NCBI GenBank assembly: GCA_002471015.1 | Contig: DKPB01000075.1 | Coordinates: 1 to 59,149, forward strand | DNA length: 59,149 nt | Direction of reading: 5' to 3' | Source: Stenotrophomonas sp. UBA7346 | Lineage (GTDB): Bacteria; Pseudomonadota; Gammaproteobacteria; Xanthomonadales; Xanthomonadaceae | Part shown: one piece after another, positions 33,495-43,626 of the stretch | Numbering within the stretch: the first letter of the stretch is position 1 | Layout of the letters: each line of letters begins with the position of its first letter | Made by a program: the position numbers and the translations under genes | The notes under the pieces: model-generated | The model's input: only the letters and a program-made list of their open reading frames with translations | Told to the model about the DNA's origin: nothing | The model's database searches: none

Positions 33495-34853
33495 TCAGTT
33501 GCCGCCCAGGGCCTGCGGCAGCAGCGCGTCGACGAAGGCTTCGGCGTCAAACACGCGCAGGTCTTCCGGGCGCTCGCCGATGCCGGCGAAACGGATCGGG
33601 ATGCCGAACTCGCGGGCCAGCGCAAACACCACGCCGCCCTTGGCGGTGCCGTCCAGCTTGGTTACCACCAGGCCGGTGACGCCGGCAGCGGCGTGGAACT
33701 GGCGCAGCTGCGAGAGCGCGTTCTGGCCGGTGGTGCCGTCGATCACCATCAGCACTTCGTGCGGTGCGGTGTCGTCGATCTTGCCCAGCACGCGGCGGAT
33801 CTTGCTCAGCTCGTTCATCAGGCCGGTCTGGGTATGCAGGCGGCCGGCGGTGTCGGCAATCAGCACGCTGGTGCCGCGCGCCTTGCCGGCCTGCAGGGCG
33901 TCAAAGGCGACCGACGCGGCATCGGCGTTCTGGCCCTGGGCGACCACGGCTACGCCGTTGCGCTCGCCCCAGATCTGCAGCTGGGCGACGGCGGCAGCGC
34001 GGAAGGTGTCGCCGGCAGCAAGCATCAGGCTGTGGCCCTGGTCCTTGAAGCGCTTGGCCAGCTTGCCGATGGTGGTGGTCTTGCCGACGCCATTGACGCC
34101 GACGGTGAGGATCACAAATGGTTTTGCATTGGTGTCGATGACCAGCGGCTTGGCAACCGGCTGCAGCAGTGCGATCAGGTCGGCGCGCAGTGCCGCCAGC
34201 AAGGCGTTGGCGTCGGCGAACTCGCGCGACTTCATCCGCTTGCGCAGGTTTTCCACCAGTGCGGTGGTGGCCGGCACACCGACGTCGGCGGTGATCAGGG
34301 CGGTTTCGATCTCGTCGAGCAGGTCGTCGTCGAGCTTGGGGTTGCGCGAGAACAGGCCGCCGAAGCTGCGCGCGAAGCTGCTGTTGCGCAGGCGGTCGCG
34401 CCAGCCGAGCTTGCCGGCCGGGGCAGCGGGTGCGGCGTTGGCTGGAATCATCGCTGCGTCGGAGTCGTTGGCGTTTGTGTTGCTGATTTCGGCGACGACT
34501 GGCGCGGGGGCTGCAGGTGCGGGTGCCGGGGCGGCAACGGCGACGGCGACGGGTTCGACAATCGCAGGCGAGGGCGGTTCGACGGCAACGGGCGCAGCGA
34601 CAGGTGTGGCTTCGAGGTCGACAGCCTGCTCAGGCGCGGCTACGGGTGCGGCGGCAACTTCGGTTGCCGGTGCTGCCACGGGTACTTCGGCCGCTGCTTG
34701 CGCGGCCTCGGTCGGCGTCGGTTCTGCTGGCAGGGATGCCTGTGCCGAGGGCGCTTGTGGGAAGGCGGCGGCCAATTCCTCGACGCTCAGCGTGGACGGC
34801 TTGGCGGGCTGTTGGGCGTCGTCGGTCTTTTTGCGGCGAAAAAAGCTGAACAT
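33495..34853 (-). CDS. ftsY: Signal recognition particle receptor FtsY
   Basis: GTPase that docks SRP-ribosome complexes at the inner membrane. 452 residues. The N-terminal A domain (about 1-150) begins MFSFFRRKKTDD and is rich in Ala, Pro, Val and Glu with irregular repeats. The NG domain follows: LTVGVNGVGKTTTIGKLA (G1), DTFRAAAVAQLQ, LIADTAGRLHTQ (G3), VVTKLDGTAKGG (G4) and IRFAGIGERPEDLRVF. The A domain is longer and more repetitive than in E. coli's neighbours but acidic as expected. Confidence 0.96.
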   Translation of the reverse strand: MFSFFRRKKTDDAQQPAKPSTLSVEELAAAFPQAPSAQASLPAEPTPTEAAQAAAEVPVAAPATEVAAAPVAAPEQAVDLEATPVAAPVAVEPPSPAIVEPVAVAVAAPAPAPAAPAPVVAEISNTNANDSDAAMIPANAAPAAPAGKLGWRDRLRNSSFARSFGGLFSRNPKLDDDLLDEIETALITADVGVPATTALVENLRKRMKSREFADANALLAALRADLIALLQPVAKPLVIDTNAKPFVILTVGVNGVGKTTTIGKLAKRFKDQGHSLMLAAGDTFRAAAVAQLQIWGERNGVAVVAQGQNADAASVAFDALQAGKARGTSVLIADTAGRLHTQTGLMNELSKIRRVLGKIDDTAPHEVLMVIDGTTGQNALSQLRQFHAAAGVTGLVVTKLDGTAKGGVVFALAREFGIPIRFAGIGERPEDLRVFDAEAFVDALLPQALGGN

Positions 34854-34942
34854 GGAGGAAAAAGGCCTGAAATCAGATGTCTATGTTACCACCGGCGGTC
34901 AGGTGGCCGGCATGAGGCTAGCGCGAGGGCAGTTTATTGAAG

Positions 34943-34968
34943 CCCCTCTCCCGTTCACGGGAGAGGGG
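34943..34968. repeat. Palindromic hairpin upstream of ftsY
   Basis: CCCCTCTCCCGT and ACGGGAGAGGGG form a perfect 12-base-pair stem with a two-base loop. Same family as the hairpin at 31699-31725 and the right ends of the composite elements. Lies about 90 bases upstream of ftsY. Confidence 0.75.
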
Positions 34969-35000
34969 GTTGGGATGAGGGCGGCTTTGGGCTTCAGCGG

Positions 35001-35212
35001 GAAAGCTTCTGCCGAGCGTGGCTCGGCACTACAGGAGTTGCTGGGAAAGCCTCTGCCGAGCGTGGCTCGGCACTACAGGAGTTGCTGGGAAAGCCTCTGC
35101 CGAGCGTGGCTCGGCACTACAGGAATTGCTGGGAAAGCCTCTGCCGAGCATGGCTCGGCGCTACAGGAATTGCCGGGAAAGCCTCTGCCGAGCATGGCTC
35201 GGCACTACAGGG
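35001..35212. repeat. Tandem array of five GTAG-type (SMAG) palindromes, 44-base period
   Basis: Units start at 35001, 35045, 35089, 35133 and 35177. Each has GAAAGC(T/C)TC, TGCCGAGC, a three-base loop (GTG in the first three, ATG in the last two), GCTCGGCA (GCTCGGCG in the fourth), CTAC and a linker AGGA(A/G)TTGC(T/C)GG. All are in the same orientation. Isolated copies occur at 31762 and 31942. In Stenotrophomonas such GTAG-headed palindromes are dispersed REP-like elements presumed to be mobilised by RAYT transposases; none is encoded here. Confidence 0.88.
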
Positions 35213-35225
35213 CAGCCCTCTCCAA

Positions 35226-35252
35226 CCCTCCCTTCGCTGCGCGAAGGGAGGG
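35226..35252. terminator. Hairpin downstream of htpG
   Basis: CCCTCCCTTCG and CGAAGGGAGGG form an 11-base-pair stem around CTGCG. It is 9 bases beyond the htpG stop codon, in a fitting place for a terminator, though without a clear T-run. Related to the repeats at 15895 and 23687. Confidence 0.6.
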
Positions 35253-35261
35253 TGAGGATCA

Positions 35262-37166
<1,905 letters not shown>

Positions 37167-37358
37167 CGGTCGGTGGTGCTCCCTGGCTGACGTGCCGCGC
37201 GGTAGCGCGGCGGCTGCCTGCAGGGATAGGGGTGGATACGGCGTTTTCAAGATGGGGCAGGGGCTGGTCTATCATCTATGGCCCCTGGAGATGCCTGAAA
37301 GAGCGCTGATGTCCCGTCATTCTTGTCTGTTGCGTGCGTGTTGGCCGGAGCTGGGCGC

Positions 37359-37979
37359 GTGAGCCGTGGCGGTGGCCGGACCGGCGAGGCGCTGGGCCAG
37401 GTCCGCATCATTGGCGGTCGCTGGCGCAATACCCGCCTGCAGGTGCCGCAGTTGGAGGGGCTGCGCCCCACCAGCGATCGGGTGCGGGAGACCCTGTTCA
37501 ACTGGCTGATGCCGAAGCTGCCGGGTGCGCGCGTGCTGGACCTGTTTGCCGGCAGCGGTGCGCTGGGGCTGGAGGCGGTTTCGCGGGGTGCTGCGGCTGC
37601 GCAGCTGGTGGAGCGTGATCCCGGGCTGGTCGCGGCGCTGCGCGCCACTTTGGGCAAGCTGGATGCGGCCGGGCAGGTGGCGGTTGCCGCAGGCGATGCG
37701 CTGCAATGGCTGCGGACCGCGCCGCCGGCACAGGCTGACGTGGTGTTCCTGGACCCGCCTTTCGCCGCCGGCTTGTGGGAGCAGGTGCTTGCTGAACTGC
37801 CGCGGCATCTGGCCGACGGTGCCTGGCTGTACCTGGAGGCGCCGGCCGGCGCGGCGCCACTGTTGCCGCCCGACTGGGTCCTGCACCGCGATGGCAGTAC
37901 CCGCGACGTCAGCTATGCCCTCTATCGGCGGGCCGCTGCTACACTTCGCGGCGACATGAACGCGACCGAACCCGCATGA
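37359..37979 (+). CDS. rsmD: 16S rRNA (guanine(966)-N2)-methyltransferase RsmD
   Basis: Methylates 16S rRNA in the assembled small subunit. About 206 residues. RIIGGRWRNTRLQVP near 17, RPTSDRVRETLFNWL, SAM-binding VLDLFAGSGALGLEAVSRGA and catalytic VVFLDPPF (DPPF). The GTG at 37359 is chosen since GGAG lies 8 bases upstream; a longer frame from a TTG at 37323 is less likely. Its stop overlaps the coaD start by four bases; rsmD-coaD is a very common pair. Confidence 0.95.
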   Translation: MSRGGGRTGEALGQVRIIGGRWRNTRLQVPQLEGLRPTSDRVRETLFNWLMPKLPGARVLDLFAGSGALGLEAVSRGAAAAQLVERDPGLVAALRATLGKLDAAGQVAVAAGDALQWLRTAPPAQADVVFLDPPFAAGLWEQVLAELPRHLADGAWLYLEAPAGAAPLLPPDWVLHRDGSTRDVSYALYRRAAATLRGDMNATEPA

Positions 37980-38479
37980 CCATACCGAACCGCCGCATCG
38001 CTGTTTACCCGGGCACCTTCGACCCGATCACCAATGGTCATATCGACCTGGTGAACCGCGCTGCGCCGCTGTTCGAAAAGGTGGTGGTGGGCGTCGCACA
38101 GAGCCCGGCCAAGGGCCCGACGCTGCCGCTGGACCTGCGCGTGGCCTTGGCGGTCGAAGCCCTGCAGCACCATGACAACGTCGAAGTGGTGGGGTTTGAC
38201 ACCTTGCTGGCGCATTTCGTGCGCTCGGTGCACGGTGGCGTGCTGCTGCGCGGCCTGCGTGCGGTGTCCGATTTTGAATACGAATTCCAGATGGCGAGCA
38301 TGAACCGGCATCTGATACCGGAGGTGGAGACGCTGTTCCTCACCCCCTCCGAGCAGCACAGCTTCATTTCCTCCTCGTTGGTGCGCGAAATCGCCCGGCT
38401 CGGTGGTGATGTGTCCGGTTTCGTGCCGGCAACCGTGCTGGAAGCGTTGCGCAAGGCCCGCGAAGCCCGCGGGCAGTAA
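37976..38479 (+). CDS. coaD: Phosphopantetheine adenylyltransferase
   Basis: Penultimate step of coenzyme A synthesis: adenylates 4'-phosphopantetheine. 167 residues. AVYPGTFDPITNGHIDLVNR with the T/HxGH nucleotidyltransferase motif, RGLRAVSDFEYEFQMASMNR and FLTPSEQHSFISSSLVREI are diagnostic. Coupled to rsmD through ATGA overlap. Confidence 0.97.
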   Translation: MTIPNRRIAVYPGTFDPITNGHIDLVNRAAPLFEKVVVGVAQSPAKGPTLPLDLRVALAVEALQHHDNVEVVGFDTLLAHFVRSVHGGVLLRGLRAVSDFEYEFQMASMNRHLIPEVETLFLTPSEQHSFISSSLVREIARLGGDVSGFVPATVLEALRKAREARGQ

Positions 38480-38520
38480 TCCAGAAATCAGTAGCAAATA
38501 CCTCTAAAGGGAGAACAACC

Positions 38521-39012
38521 ATGAAGAACACGATGCGCGTGATGCTTGCCGCTTCGATGGTGCTGGCTTTCACGGCCTGCAAGAAGGAAGAGGCCGCCCC
38601 GGTCGCCGAAGCCCAGCAGGCGCTGGTTGCCCCCGCCAAGGACGATGATGCGGGTTGGAAGAAGTACCTGCAGGCCGTTGCCGTGCAGAACATGGGCAAC
38701 ATCACCTCCAGCCCGTTCCTGTACTACCTGCCGCCGGAATCGGATCCGGAATTCGCCGCCAAGTACGACCGCCAGGTTGAGAGCGCCACCACCGCCATCG
38801 GCCGTGGCATCCAGCCGGGCAACATGCTGGCTTTCGGTTCGTCTGCTTCGGCCAAGATGGCCGACATGATCGAAGCCGGCTTCAAGGGCGTGCAGGCCGA
38901 TTCGATGAAGGGCGTGCGCGTGGTGTTCATCGGCGATGCCGCTGACAACGCCCGCGTGCAGACCATCGTCAAGCCGACCGGCGCCGACTACATCTTCGTC
39001 GAAGCCAAGTGA
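38521..39012 (+). CDS. Small lipoprotein of unknown function
   Basis: 163 residues with a lipoprotein signal (MRVMLAASMVLAFTACKKEE; acylated Cys about 20). The mature part has a charged linker (KKEEAAPVAEAQ), then a globular domain with GWKKYLQAVAVQNMGNITSS, PFLYYLPPESDPEF, IGRGIQPGNMLAFGSSASAK and VFIGDAADNARVQTIVKPTG ending in DYIFVEAK. The GNMLAFGS/VFIGDAAD pattern looks like an alpha/beta fold, but I do not recognise the family. AAGGGAGAAC precedes the ATG. It stands alone between coaD and a repeat array and has a terminator-like hairpin. Confidence 0.75.
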   Translation: MKNTMRVMLAASMVLAFTACKKEEAAPVAEAQQALVAPAKDDDAGWKKYLQAVAVQNMGNITSSPFLYYLPPESDPEFAAKYDRQVESATTAIGRGIQPGNMLAFGSSASAKMADMIEAGFKGVQADSMKGVRVVFIGDAADNARVQTIVKPTGADYIFVEAK

Positions 39013-39021
39013 CGCACCGGC

Positions 39022-39043
39022 GCGGGGCCGCCAGCGGCCCCGC
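39022..39043 (+). terminator. GC-rich hairpin after the lipoprotein gene
   Basis: GCGGGGCCG and CGGCCCCGC pair over 9 bases with loop CCAG, 10 bases after the stop codon and followed by CCTTTGCC. The T-run is weak, so intrinsic termination is probable rather than certain. Confidence 0.6.
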
Positions 39044-39053
39044 CTTTGCCGGT

Positions 39054-39230
39054 GCGTCATCCCCGCGCAGGCGGGGATTGCTCCTGGTGAAGTTGCCAGT
39101 GCGTCATCCCCGCGCAGGCGGGGATCGCTCTTGGTGAAGTTGCCAATGCGTCATTCCCGCGCAGGCGGGATTCGCTCTCGGTGAAGTTGCCGGTAGATAG
39201 CCCCGCGCAAGCGGGGATTGCTGCAGGCAG
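39054..39230. repeat. Tandem array of about four 47-base palindromic units
   Basis: Units begin at 39054, 39101, 39148 and about 39193. Each holds GCGTCAT, the palindrome CCCCGC GCAG GCGGGG, then (A/C)TTGCTC-like sequence and TGGTGAAGTTGCC. The fourth copy is degenerate at its left end. The remainder of 39231-39399, up to the ferredoxin gene, shows no clear gene; AGGAAG at about 39391 is the ferredoxin ribosome-binding site. Confidence 0.82.
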
Positions 39231-39399
39231 GGCAGCGGCGGCGCAAGCCGCCAGGCCCGTATCGCTTCGCCAGCAGCGATGCAATCGCAGGCACGTGGAT
39301 CGCTCCAGTGCCTGCAGTATCACCGCAGCCGCGCCCCCCGCTGATACGGTAAGGGCAGGCGCTGGTTGAACATCCCGTCCCCACGGGAAGGCAGGAAGT

Positions 39400-39678
39400 A
39401 TGTCCCTCAAAATCAATGAGCTCTGCGTCAACTGCGACGTCTGCGAGCCCGCCTGCCCAAACAAGGCCATTTCCATGGGCGAGGAGATCTACGTGATCGA
39501 TCCGGCCCGTTGCACCGAATGCGTCGGCCATTTCGATGAGCCGCAATGCGTTGTTGTGTGCCCGGTCGAGTGCATCGACCCGGACCCCGATATCCCCGAA
39601 ACCCAGGATCAGCTGCTGGCCAAACTGGCCGGCCTGCAGCGCGATCACCCCGAGCTTTACGAACCGGAGAACCCCTAG
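39400..39678 (+). CDS. YfhL family 4Fe-4S ferredoxin
   Basis: Small electron carrier with two [4Fe-4S] clusters, 92 residues. First cluster motif CVNCDVCEPACP (Cys 9, 12, 15, 19), second CTECVGHFDEPQCVVVCP, with the longer insertion between second and third Cys typical of the YfhL/Allochromatium-type ferredoxins. C-terminal extension DPDPDIPETQDQLLAKLAG. It is often found next to coaD, as here once the inserted lipoprotein gene and repeats are discounted. ggt starts 2 bases after the stop. Confidence 0.93.
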   Translation: MSLKINELCVNCDVCEPACPNKAISMGEEIYVIDPARCTECVGHFDEPQCVVVCPVECIDPDPDIPETQDQLLAKLAGLQRDHPELYEPENP

Positions 39679-39680
39679 GC

Positions 39681-41423
39681 ATGAAGATCCTTGCCCGTTC
39701 CCTGCTGCTTGTTGCCCTGGTGTCCTCGCCAGCGCTGTGGGCGGCTGAAACCGCCCCGGCCCGCGCCACCCATCCGGATGGGGCGGCCATTGCCAGCGGT
39801 CACTCGCTGGCCACCCAGGCCGGCATGGAAATCCTCGGCAAGGGCGGCAATGCCTTCGACGCTGCGGTGGCGGTGTCCTCGACCCTGGCAGTGGTGGAGC
39901 CGATCAGCTCCGGCCTGGGCGGCGGCGGTTTCTTCCTGCTGCACGATGCCAGGACCGGCAAGGACCTGATGCTGGATGCGCGTGAAACCGCGCCCGAGTC
40001 GGCCACCCCGGCGGCCTTCCTGGACAAGAACGGCGACCTGGATCGCGATCGCTCGGTCAATGGCCCATGGTCGGCCGGCATCCCCGGTCTGCCGGCGGCA
40101 CTGGTGAAGCTGGCCCGCGAGCATGGCCGGCTGCCGCTGGGCGACTCGCTGGCACCGGCCATCCGCGTCGCCAGCGATGGCTTCCCGGTATATGCCCGCA
40201 TGGCGCGCGGCTACGCGTCCCGCCGTGAAGTGATGGAGCGCTACCCCGGCACGCGTGAGGTCTACCTGCGTGGCGGCAAGCCGATTGCCGAAGGCGACAT
40301 CTTCAAGCAGCCCGAGCTGGCCCACACCCTGCAGCTGCTGGCCGACAAGGGGTTTGACGGCTTCTACCGCGGCGAGACCGGGCGCAAGCTGCTGGCCGGC
40401 GTGAAGCAGGCCGGTGGCCGCTGGACGGCGGAGGAACTGGCCGGCTACACGGTCAAAACCCGCGAGCCCATCGTTTTCAACTACCGCGACTGGAAGATCA
40501 CCACAGCCGCGCCGCCGTCTTCCGGCGGCATCGCGCTGGCATCGATGCTGCAGATCCTGGAAGGGTGGGACATCAACAAGATGGACGAGGCGCATCGCAC
40601 CCACCTGGTGGTGGAAGCGATGCGTCGTGCCTATCGCGACCGCACCTTCTTCCTGGGTGACCCGGACTTCGTCGATATCCCGCAGAAAGTGCTGACCAGC
40701 CGCGACTACGCGCAGGGCCTGCGGGCGACCATCCATCCGGAAAAGGCCACCCCCAGCGACCTGCTGTCGGGTAACCCGACGCCGCTGGAGGACGATGAAA
40801 CCACGCATTTCTCCATCATCGATGGTGAAGGCAACCGCGTCGGCGGCACGCAGACGGTCAACCTGCTGTATGGCTCGGGCCTGATCCCGGCGGGTACCGG
40901 CGTGCTGCTGAACAACGAGATGGACGACTTCGCGCTCAAGCCGGGCACGCCCAACGCCTTTGGCGTGATGGGCTATGAGGCCAACGCGCCGAAAACCGGC
41001 AAGCGCATGCTCAGCTCGATGACGCCGACCTTCATGGAGAACGCCGACAAGGTCATCGTGATCGGCACCCCGGGTGGCAGCCGCATCATCACCATGGTGC
41101 TGCTGGGCATCCTGGGCTATGACGCAGGCCTGGATGCGCAGCAGGTTGCAGCCTTGCCGCGTTACCACCACCAGTGGCTGCCGGACGAGATCTCCGCCGA
41201 GAGTGGCGCGTTCTCGCCGGAAGTGGCCAAGCAGCTGCAGGCGATGGGGCACAAGGTCGACCTGCCGGGCGATACCGCCGCCGAAGGGCGCGGCTCCAGC
41301 CACGTCTGGGGCAACCTGCAGACGGTGGAGTGGGACCGCAGCAGCAACACCCTGAGTGGTGGCAGCGACCCACGCAACCCGGTGGGCAGTGCCGAGGTTG
41401 GCAAGCCTGGCCAGCCCGAGTGA
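39681..41423 (+). CDS. ggt: Gamma-glutamyltransferase (gamma-glutamyltranspeptidase)
   Basis: Periplasmic enzyme cleaving the gamma-glutamyl bond of glutathione and related compounds. 580 residues, made as a precursor. Signal peptide MKILARSLLLVALVSSPALW then AA. Family motifs: GGNAFDAAVAVSSTLAVVEP near 53, SGLGGGGFFLLHD, and the autoprocessing site DDETTHFSIID, where the first Thr (about 374) becomes the N-terminal nucleophile of the small subunit. Then SGLIPAGTGVLLNNEMDDF, SSMTPTF and GTPGGSRIITMVL. ATG is 2 bases after the ferredoxin stop. Ends in a strong terminator. Confidence 0.95.
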   Translation: MKILARSLLLVALVSSPALWAAETAPARATHPDGAAIASGHSLATQAGMEILGKGGNAFDAAVAVSSTLAVVEPISSGLGGGGFFLLHDARTGKDLMLDARETAPESATPAAFLDKNGDLDRDRSVNGPWSAGIPGLPAALVKLAREHGRLPLGDSLAPAIRVASDGFPVYARMARGYASRREVMERYPGTREVYLRGGKPIAEGDIFKQPELAHTLQLLADKGFDGFYRGETGRKLLAGVKQAGGRWTAEELAGYTVKTREPIVFNYRDWKITTAAPPSSGGIALASMLQILEGWDINKMDEAHRTHLVVEAMRRAYRDRTFFLGDPDFVDIPQKVLTSRDYAQGLRATIHPEKATPSDLLSGNPTPLEDDETTHFSIIDGEGNRVGGTQTVNLLYGSGLIPAGTGVLLNNEMDDFALKPGTPNAFGVMGYEANAPKTGKRMLSSMTPTFMENADKVIVIGTPGGSRIITMVLLGILGYDAGLDAQQVAALPRYHHQWLPDEISAESGAFSPEVAKQLQAMGHKVDLPGDTAAEGRGSSHVWGNLQTVEWDRSSNTLSGGSDPRNPVGSAEVGKPGQPE

Positions 41424-41427
41424 TCGC

Positions 41428-41453
41428 AAAACCCCGCTTCGGCGGGGTTTTTC
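41428..41453 (+). terminator. Intrinsic terminator of ggt
   Basis: AAAACCCCGC and GCGGGGTTTT form a 10-base-pair stem closed by a TTCG tetraloop and followed by TTC. It begins 5 bases after the ggt stop. Textbook Rho-independent terminator. Confidence 0.92.
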
Positions 41454-41786
41454 TTTGGGCGCTTTTAAACCGGGTGTTTGCGCTTGTGGACGTCATTGCA
41501 CATGGCCTGGCGTTGCAGGTACCCGCGCGCGAATCAGCAAGTGGCGTTGGACCAGTTGCGTTGGTCCCGCCGTGTTGGGTTGAGGAGCGCACCCGCGCGG
41601 GAATGACGGCAAGGCCGGAGCATGTCGCGGTGGGGGAAGTGTTTTTTTTCGTGGTGGTATGCGGTCTCCACAAGGTCTGCGGAAGAGGATGGCGCGCAAT
41701 GTCCCGGCATCCCGCATTTGCTGATTTGGGCGTCAATATTCAGGCGCTGCGACCTTGCGAATATTTAACGCGGTCCGGGTAGAATT
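41454..41786. other. Intergenic region upstream of MBL-fold hydrolase
   Basis: About 330 bases without a convincing gene. It contains a run of eight T at 41642-41649, a stretch CGCACCCGCGCGGGAATGAC that resembles a fragment of the palindromic repeats, and near the right end AATATT at 41746-41765 and TAGAAT at 41780-41785 that could be a -10 box for the next gene. Confidence 0.45.
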
Positions 41787-41798
41787 TTTCATATGAAA
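41787..41798. promoter_or_regulatory. Palindrome over the start codon of the MBL-fold gene
   Basis: TTTCATATGAAA is a perfect 12-base palindrome that includes the ATG at 41793. It may be an operator or chance; a -10-like TAGAAT lies immediately upstream. No ribosome-binding site is visible before the ATG. Confidence 0.35.
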
Positions 41799-42683
41799 CT
41801 TTGGTCAATCCGCGGTAACTCGCAAAAGCTCGATGGCGGCGCAATGTTTGGCAATGCGCCCAAGGCCCTTTGGGAAAAGTGGTCACCGTCGGACGATCTC
41901 AATCGCATCGAACTCGCCTGCCGGGCCTTGTTGGCCAGCCCGCTGGCCGGCAAGACGGTGTTGTTCGAAACCGGCATCGGTGCGTTTTTCGAACCCAGGC
42001 TGCGTGAGCGCTTTGGAGTGCAGGAACCGCAGCACGTGCTGATGGACTCGTTGCGCGAGGCGGGGTTCGAGCACGAGGACATCGATGTGGTGGTGCTCAG
42101 CCATCTGCATTTTGACCATGCCGGCGGCCTGCTGGCGCCGTGGTCGGAAGGGCGCGAGCCGGAGCTGCTGTTCCCCAATGCCATTTTCGTGGTGGGGGCC
42201 GAGCATTGGGAGCGCGCGCGGCACCCGCACCCGCGCGACCGCGCCAGCTTCATCCCCGAGCTGCCGGCCCTGCTGGAAGCCAGCGGTCGGCTGGAGATCG
42301 TGTCCGGCCCGTACTCGCAGGTGCTGGGGCAGAGCGTGCGTTTCAGCTTCAGCGACGGCCATACGCCGGGCTTGATGCTGGCCGAGATCGTTGGCCCCGA
42401 GCAGGTCAATGGCGAGCCGCGCGGTGGCGTGGTGTTCTGCGCCGATCTGATCCCCGGGCGGTCGTGGGTGCATGTGCCGATCACCATGGGCTACGACCGT
42501 AATGCCGAGTTGCTGATCGATGAGAAGCGCGCTTTCCTGGAAGACAAGCTGGCGCGCAACGTGCACCTGTTCTTCACCCACGACCCGCAGTGCGCGATGG
42601 CCCAGGTGGTACGCGATGAAAAAGGTCGTTATGGCACCGCACACGAAGTGAGCGAGTTGAGGGCGCGTACGCTGGCGGCATGA
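41793..42683 (+). CDS. MBL-fold metallohydrolase
   Basis: Metallo-beta-lactamase-fold hydrolase, 296 residues, no signal peptide, so cytoplasmic. Metal motif SHLHFDHAGGL (HxHxDH) near residue 110, a further His in AEHWERARHPH, FSDGHTPGLM (third metal site) and FFTHDPQCAM near the C-terminus. The N-terminal KTVLFETGIGAFFEP is the usual first strand. Lactonase, hydrolase and thioesterase activities all occur in this fold; lack of specific motifs prevents a narrower call. Standalone gene with its own probable promoter. Confidence 0.88.
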   Translation: MKLWSIRGNSQKLDGGAMFGNAPKALWEKWSPSDDLNRIELACRALLASPLAGKTVLFETGIGAFFEPRLRERFGVQEPQHVLMDSLREAGFEHEDIDVVVLSHLHFDHAGGLLAPWSEGREPELLFPNAIFVVGAEHWERARHPHPRDRASFIPELPALLEASGRLEIVSGPYSQVLGQSVRFSFSDGHTPGLMLAEIVGPEQVNGEPRGGVVFCADLIPGRSWVHVPITMGYDRNAELLIDEKRAFLEDKLARNVHLFFTHDPQCAMAQVVRDEKGRYGTAHEVSELRARTLAA

Positions 42684-42780
42684 GCTGACCAGGGGCACCC
42701 TGAAAAACTGACTTCCGGCACTGATTGCCGCTGCGGCCAAAGCGGACATTGCTCCCATCTTTCCAGGTCGGGGTAATGTC

Positions 42781-43614
42781 TTGAAACTTTCCTGTCTGCT
42801 GCGTCGTGCCGGGCTTGTCATGGCATTGTTGCTGGGGCCGTCGCTGGGTGCGCTGGCCGCACCCAGCGAGGTGGTGCCCTTGCAGGTAAGCGCTGATCGT
42901 TCCACGACGCTGACCCTATGGGCACCTGCCAAGGTTCGCGGCGTGGTGCTGTTCTCCTCGGGGCATGGTGCCTGGCCAGAACGCTACGAGGCCTTGCTGC
43001 AGTCCTGGGCCGATGCCGGCTTTGTGGTGCTGGCGCCGATGCATGTGGATTCGATGAAGTATCCGCAGCGCGAGAAGTTCTCGCTGCAGCAGGGCTTGGT
43101 GGAGCGGTTTGCGGACATGCGCGCCGCCAGCGGATACGCCACGGCGCACTGGCCCGGGATGCCGGTTGCCGCTGCAGGCCATAGCTTGGGCACGCTGGTT
43201 TCCGCAGCCTTGGGTGGTGCCTTTTCGGCACTTGGTCCGCTGCGCGATCCTTCGGTGGTGGCGGTGCTGGGGTTCTCCTCGCCCGGCAAAGTTCCGGGTC
43301 TGGTCGATGCGCAATCGTATGCATCGTTGGCCGTGCCGTTGCTGCTGGTGACGGGCGATCAGGATCTTGTGCCAGGCTTCGTGAACGACCCGGTGGACCA
43401 CCTCTACCCGGTTGAAACTGCTGCTACCGGTGACAAGACCGGGGTAGTGCTCGCCGGGGCCGACCACAACCTTGTCGGCGGGGAACCTGAAGCACTCTTC
43501 CGGCGGGCCCGCGAGCTGGGTACGGCATTCCTGCGGGTGCACCTGCTCCACGACGAGCAGGCGCGGGGGGTGTTGTCGGCCCCCGCCCTGAAGGAGCGCT
43601 GGGTGCGACACTGA
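42781..43614 (+). CDS. Exported alpha/beta-hydrolase
   Basis: Predicted periplasmic alpha/beta hydrolase (dienelactone-hydrolase or platelet-acetylhydrolase-like), 277 residues. Signal peptide MKLSCLLRRAGLVMALLLG... ending in ALA. Nucleophile elbow AAGHSLGTLVSAAL near 135, oxyanion-strand motif GVVLFSSGHGAWPERY near 55, TGDQDLVPGF with the candidate acid near 200 and GADHNLVGG with the candidate His near 230. Start is a TTG at 42781, chosen because it gives the complete signal peptide; an internal ATG lies 13 codons later. Substrate unknown. Confidence 0.82.
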   Translation: MKLSCLLRRAGLVMALLLGPSLGALAAPSEVVPLQVSADRSTTLTLWAPAKVRGVVLFSSGHGAWPERYEALLQSWADAGFVVLAPMHVDSMKYPQREKFSLQQGLVERFADMRAASGYATAHWPGMPVAAAGHSLGTLVSAALGGAFSALGPLRDPSVVAVLGFSSPGKVPGLVDAQSYASLAVPLLLVTGDQDLVPGFVNDPVDHLYPVETAATGDKTGVVLAGADHNLVGGEPEALFRRARELGTAFLRVHLLHDEQARGVLSAPALKERWVRH

Positions 43615-43626
43615 GGTATCGCCCCA

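Noticed and set aside
41642..41649. Eight-T run as a terminator
   Set aside because: No hairpin precedes it on the plus strand and no gene ends nearby.
41793..42683. Calling the MBL-fold protein a quorum-quenching lactonase
   Set aside because: HxHxDH is shared by many hydrolases of this fold; nothing more specific was seen.
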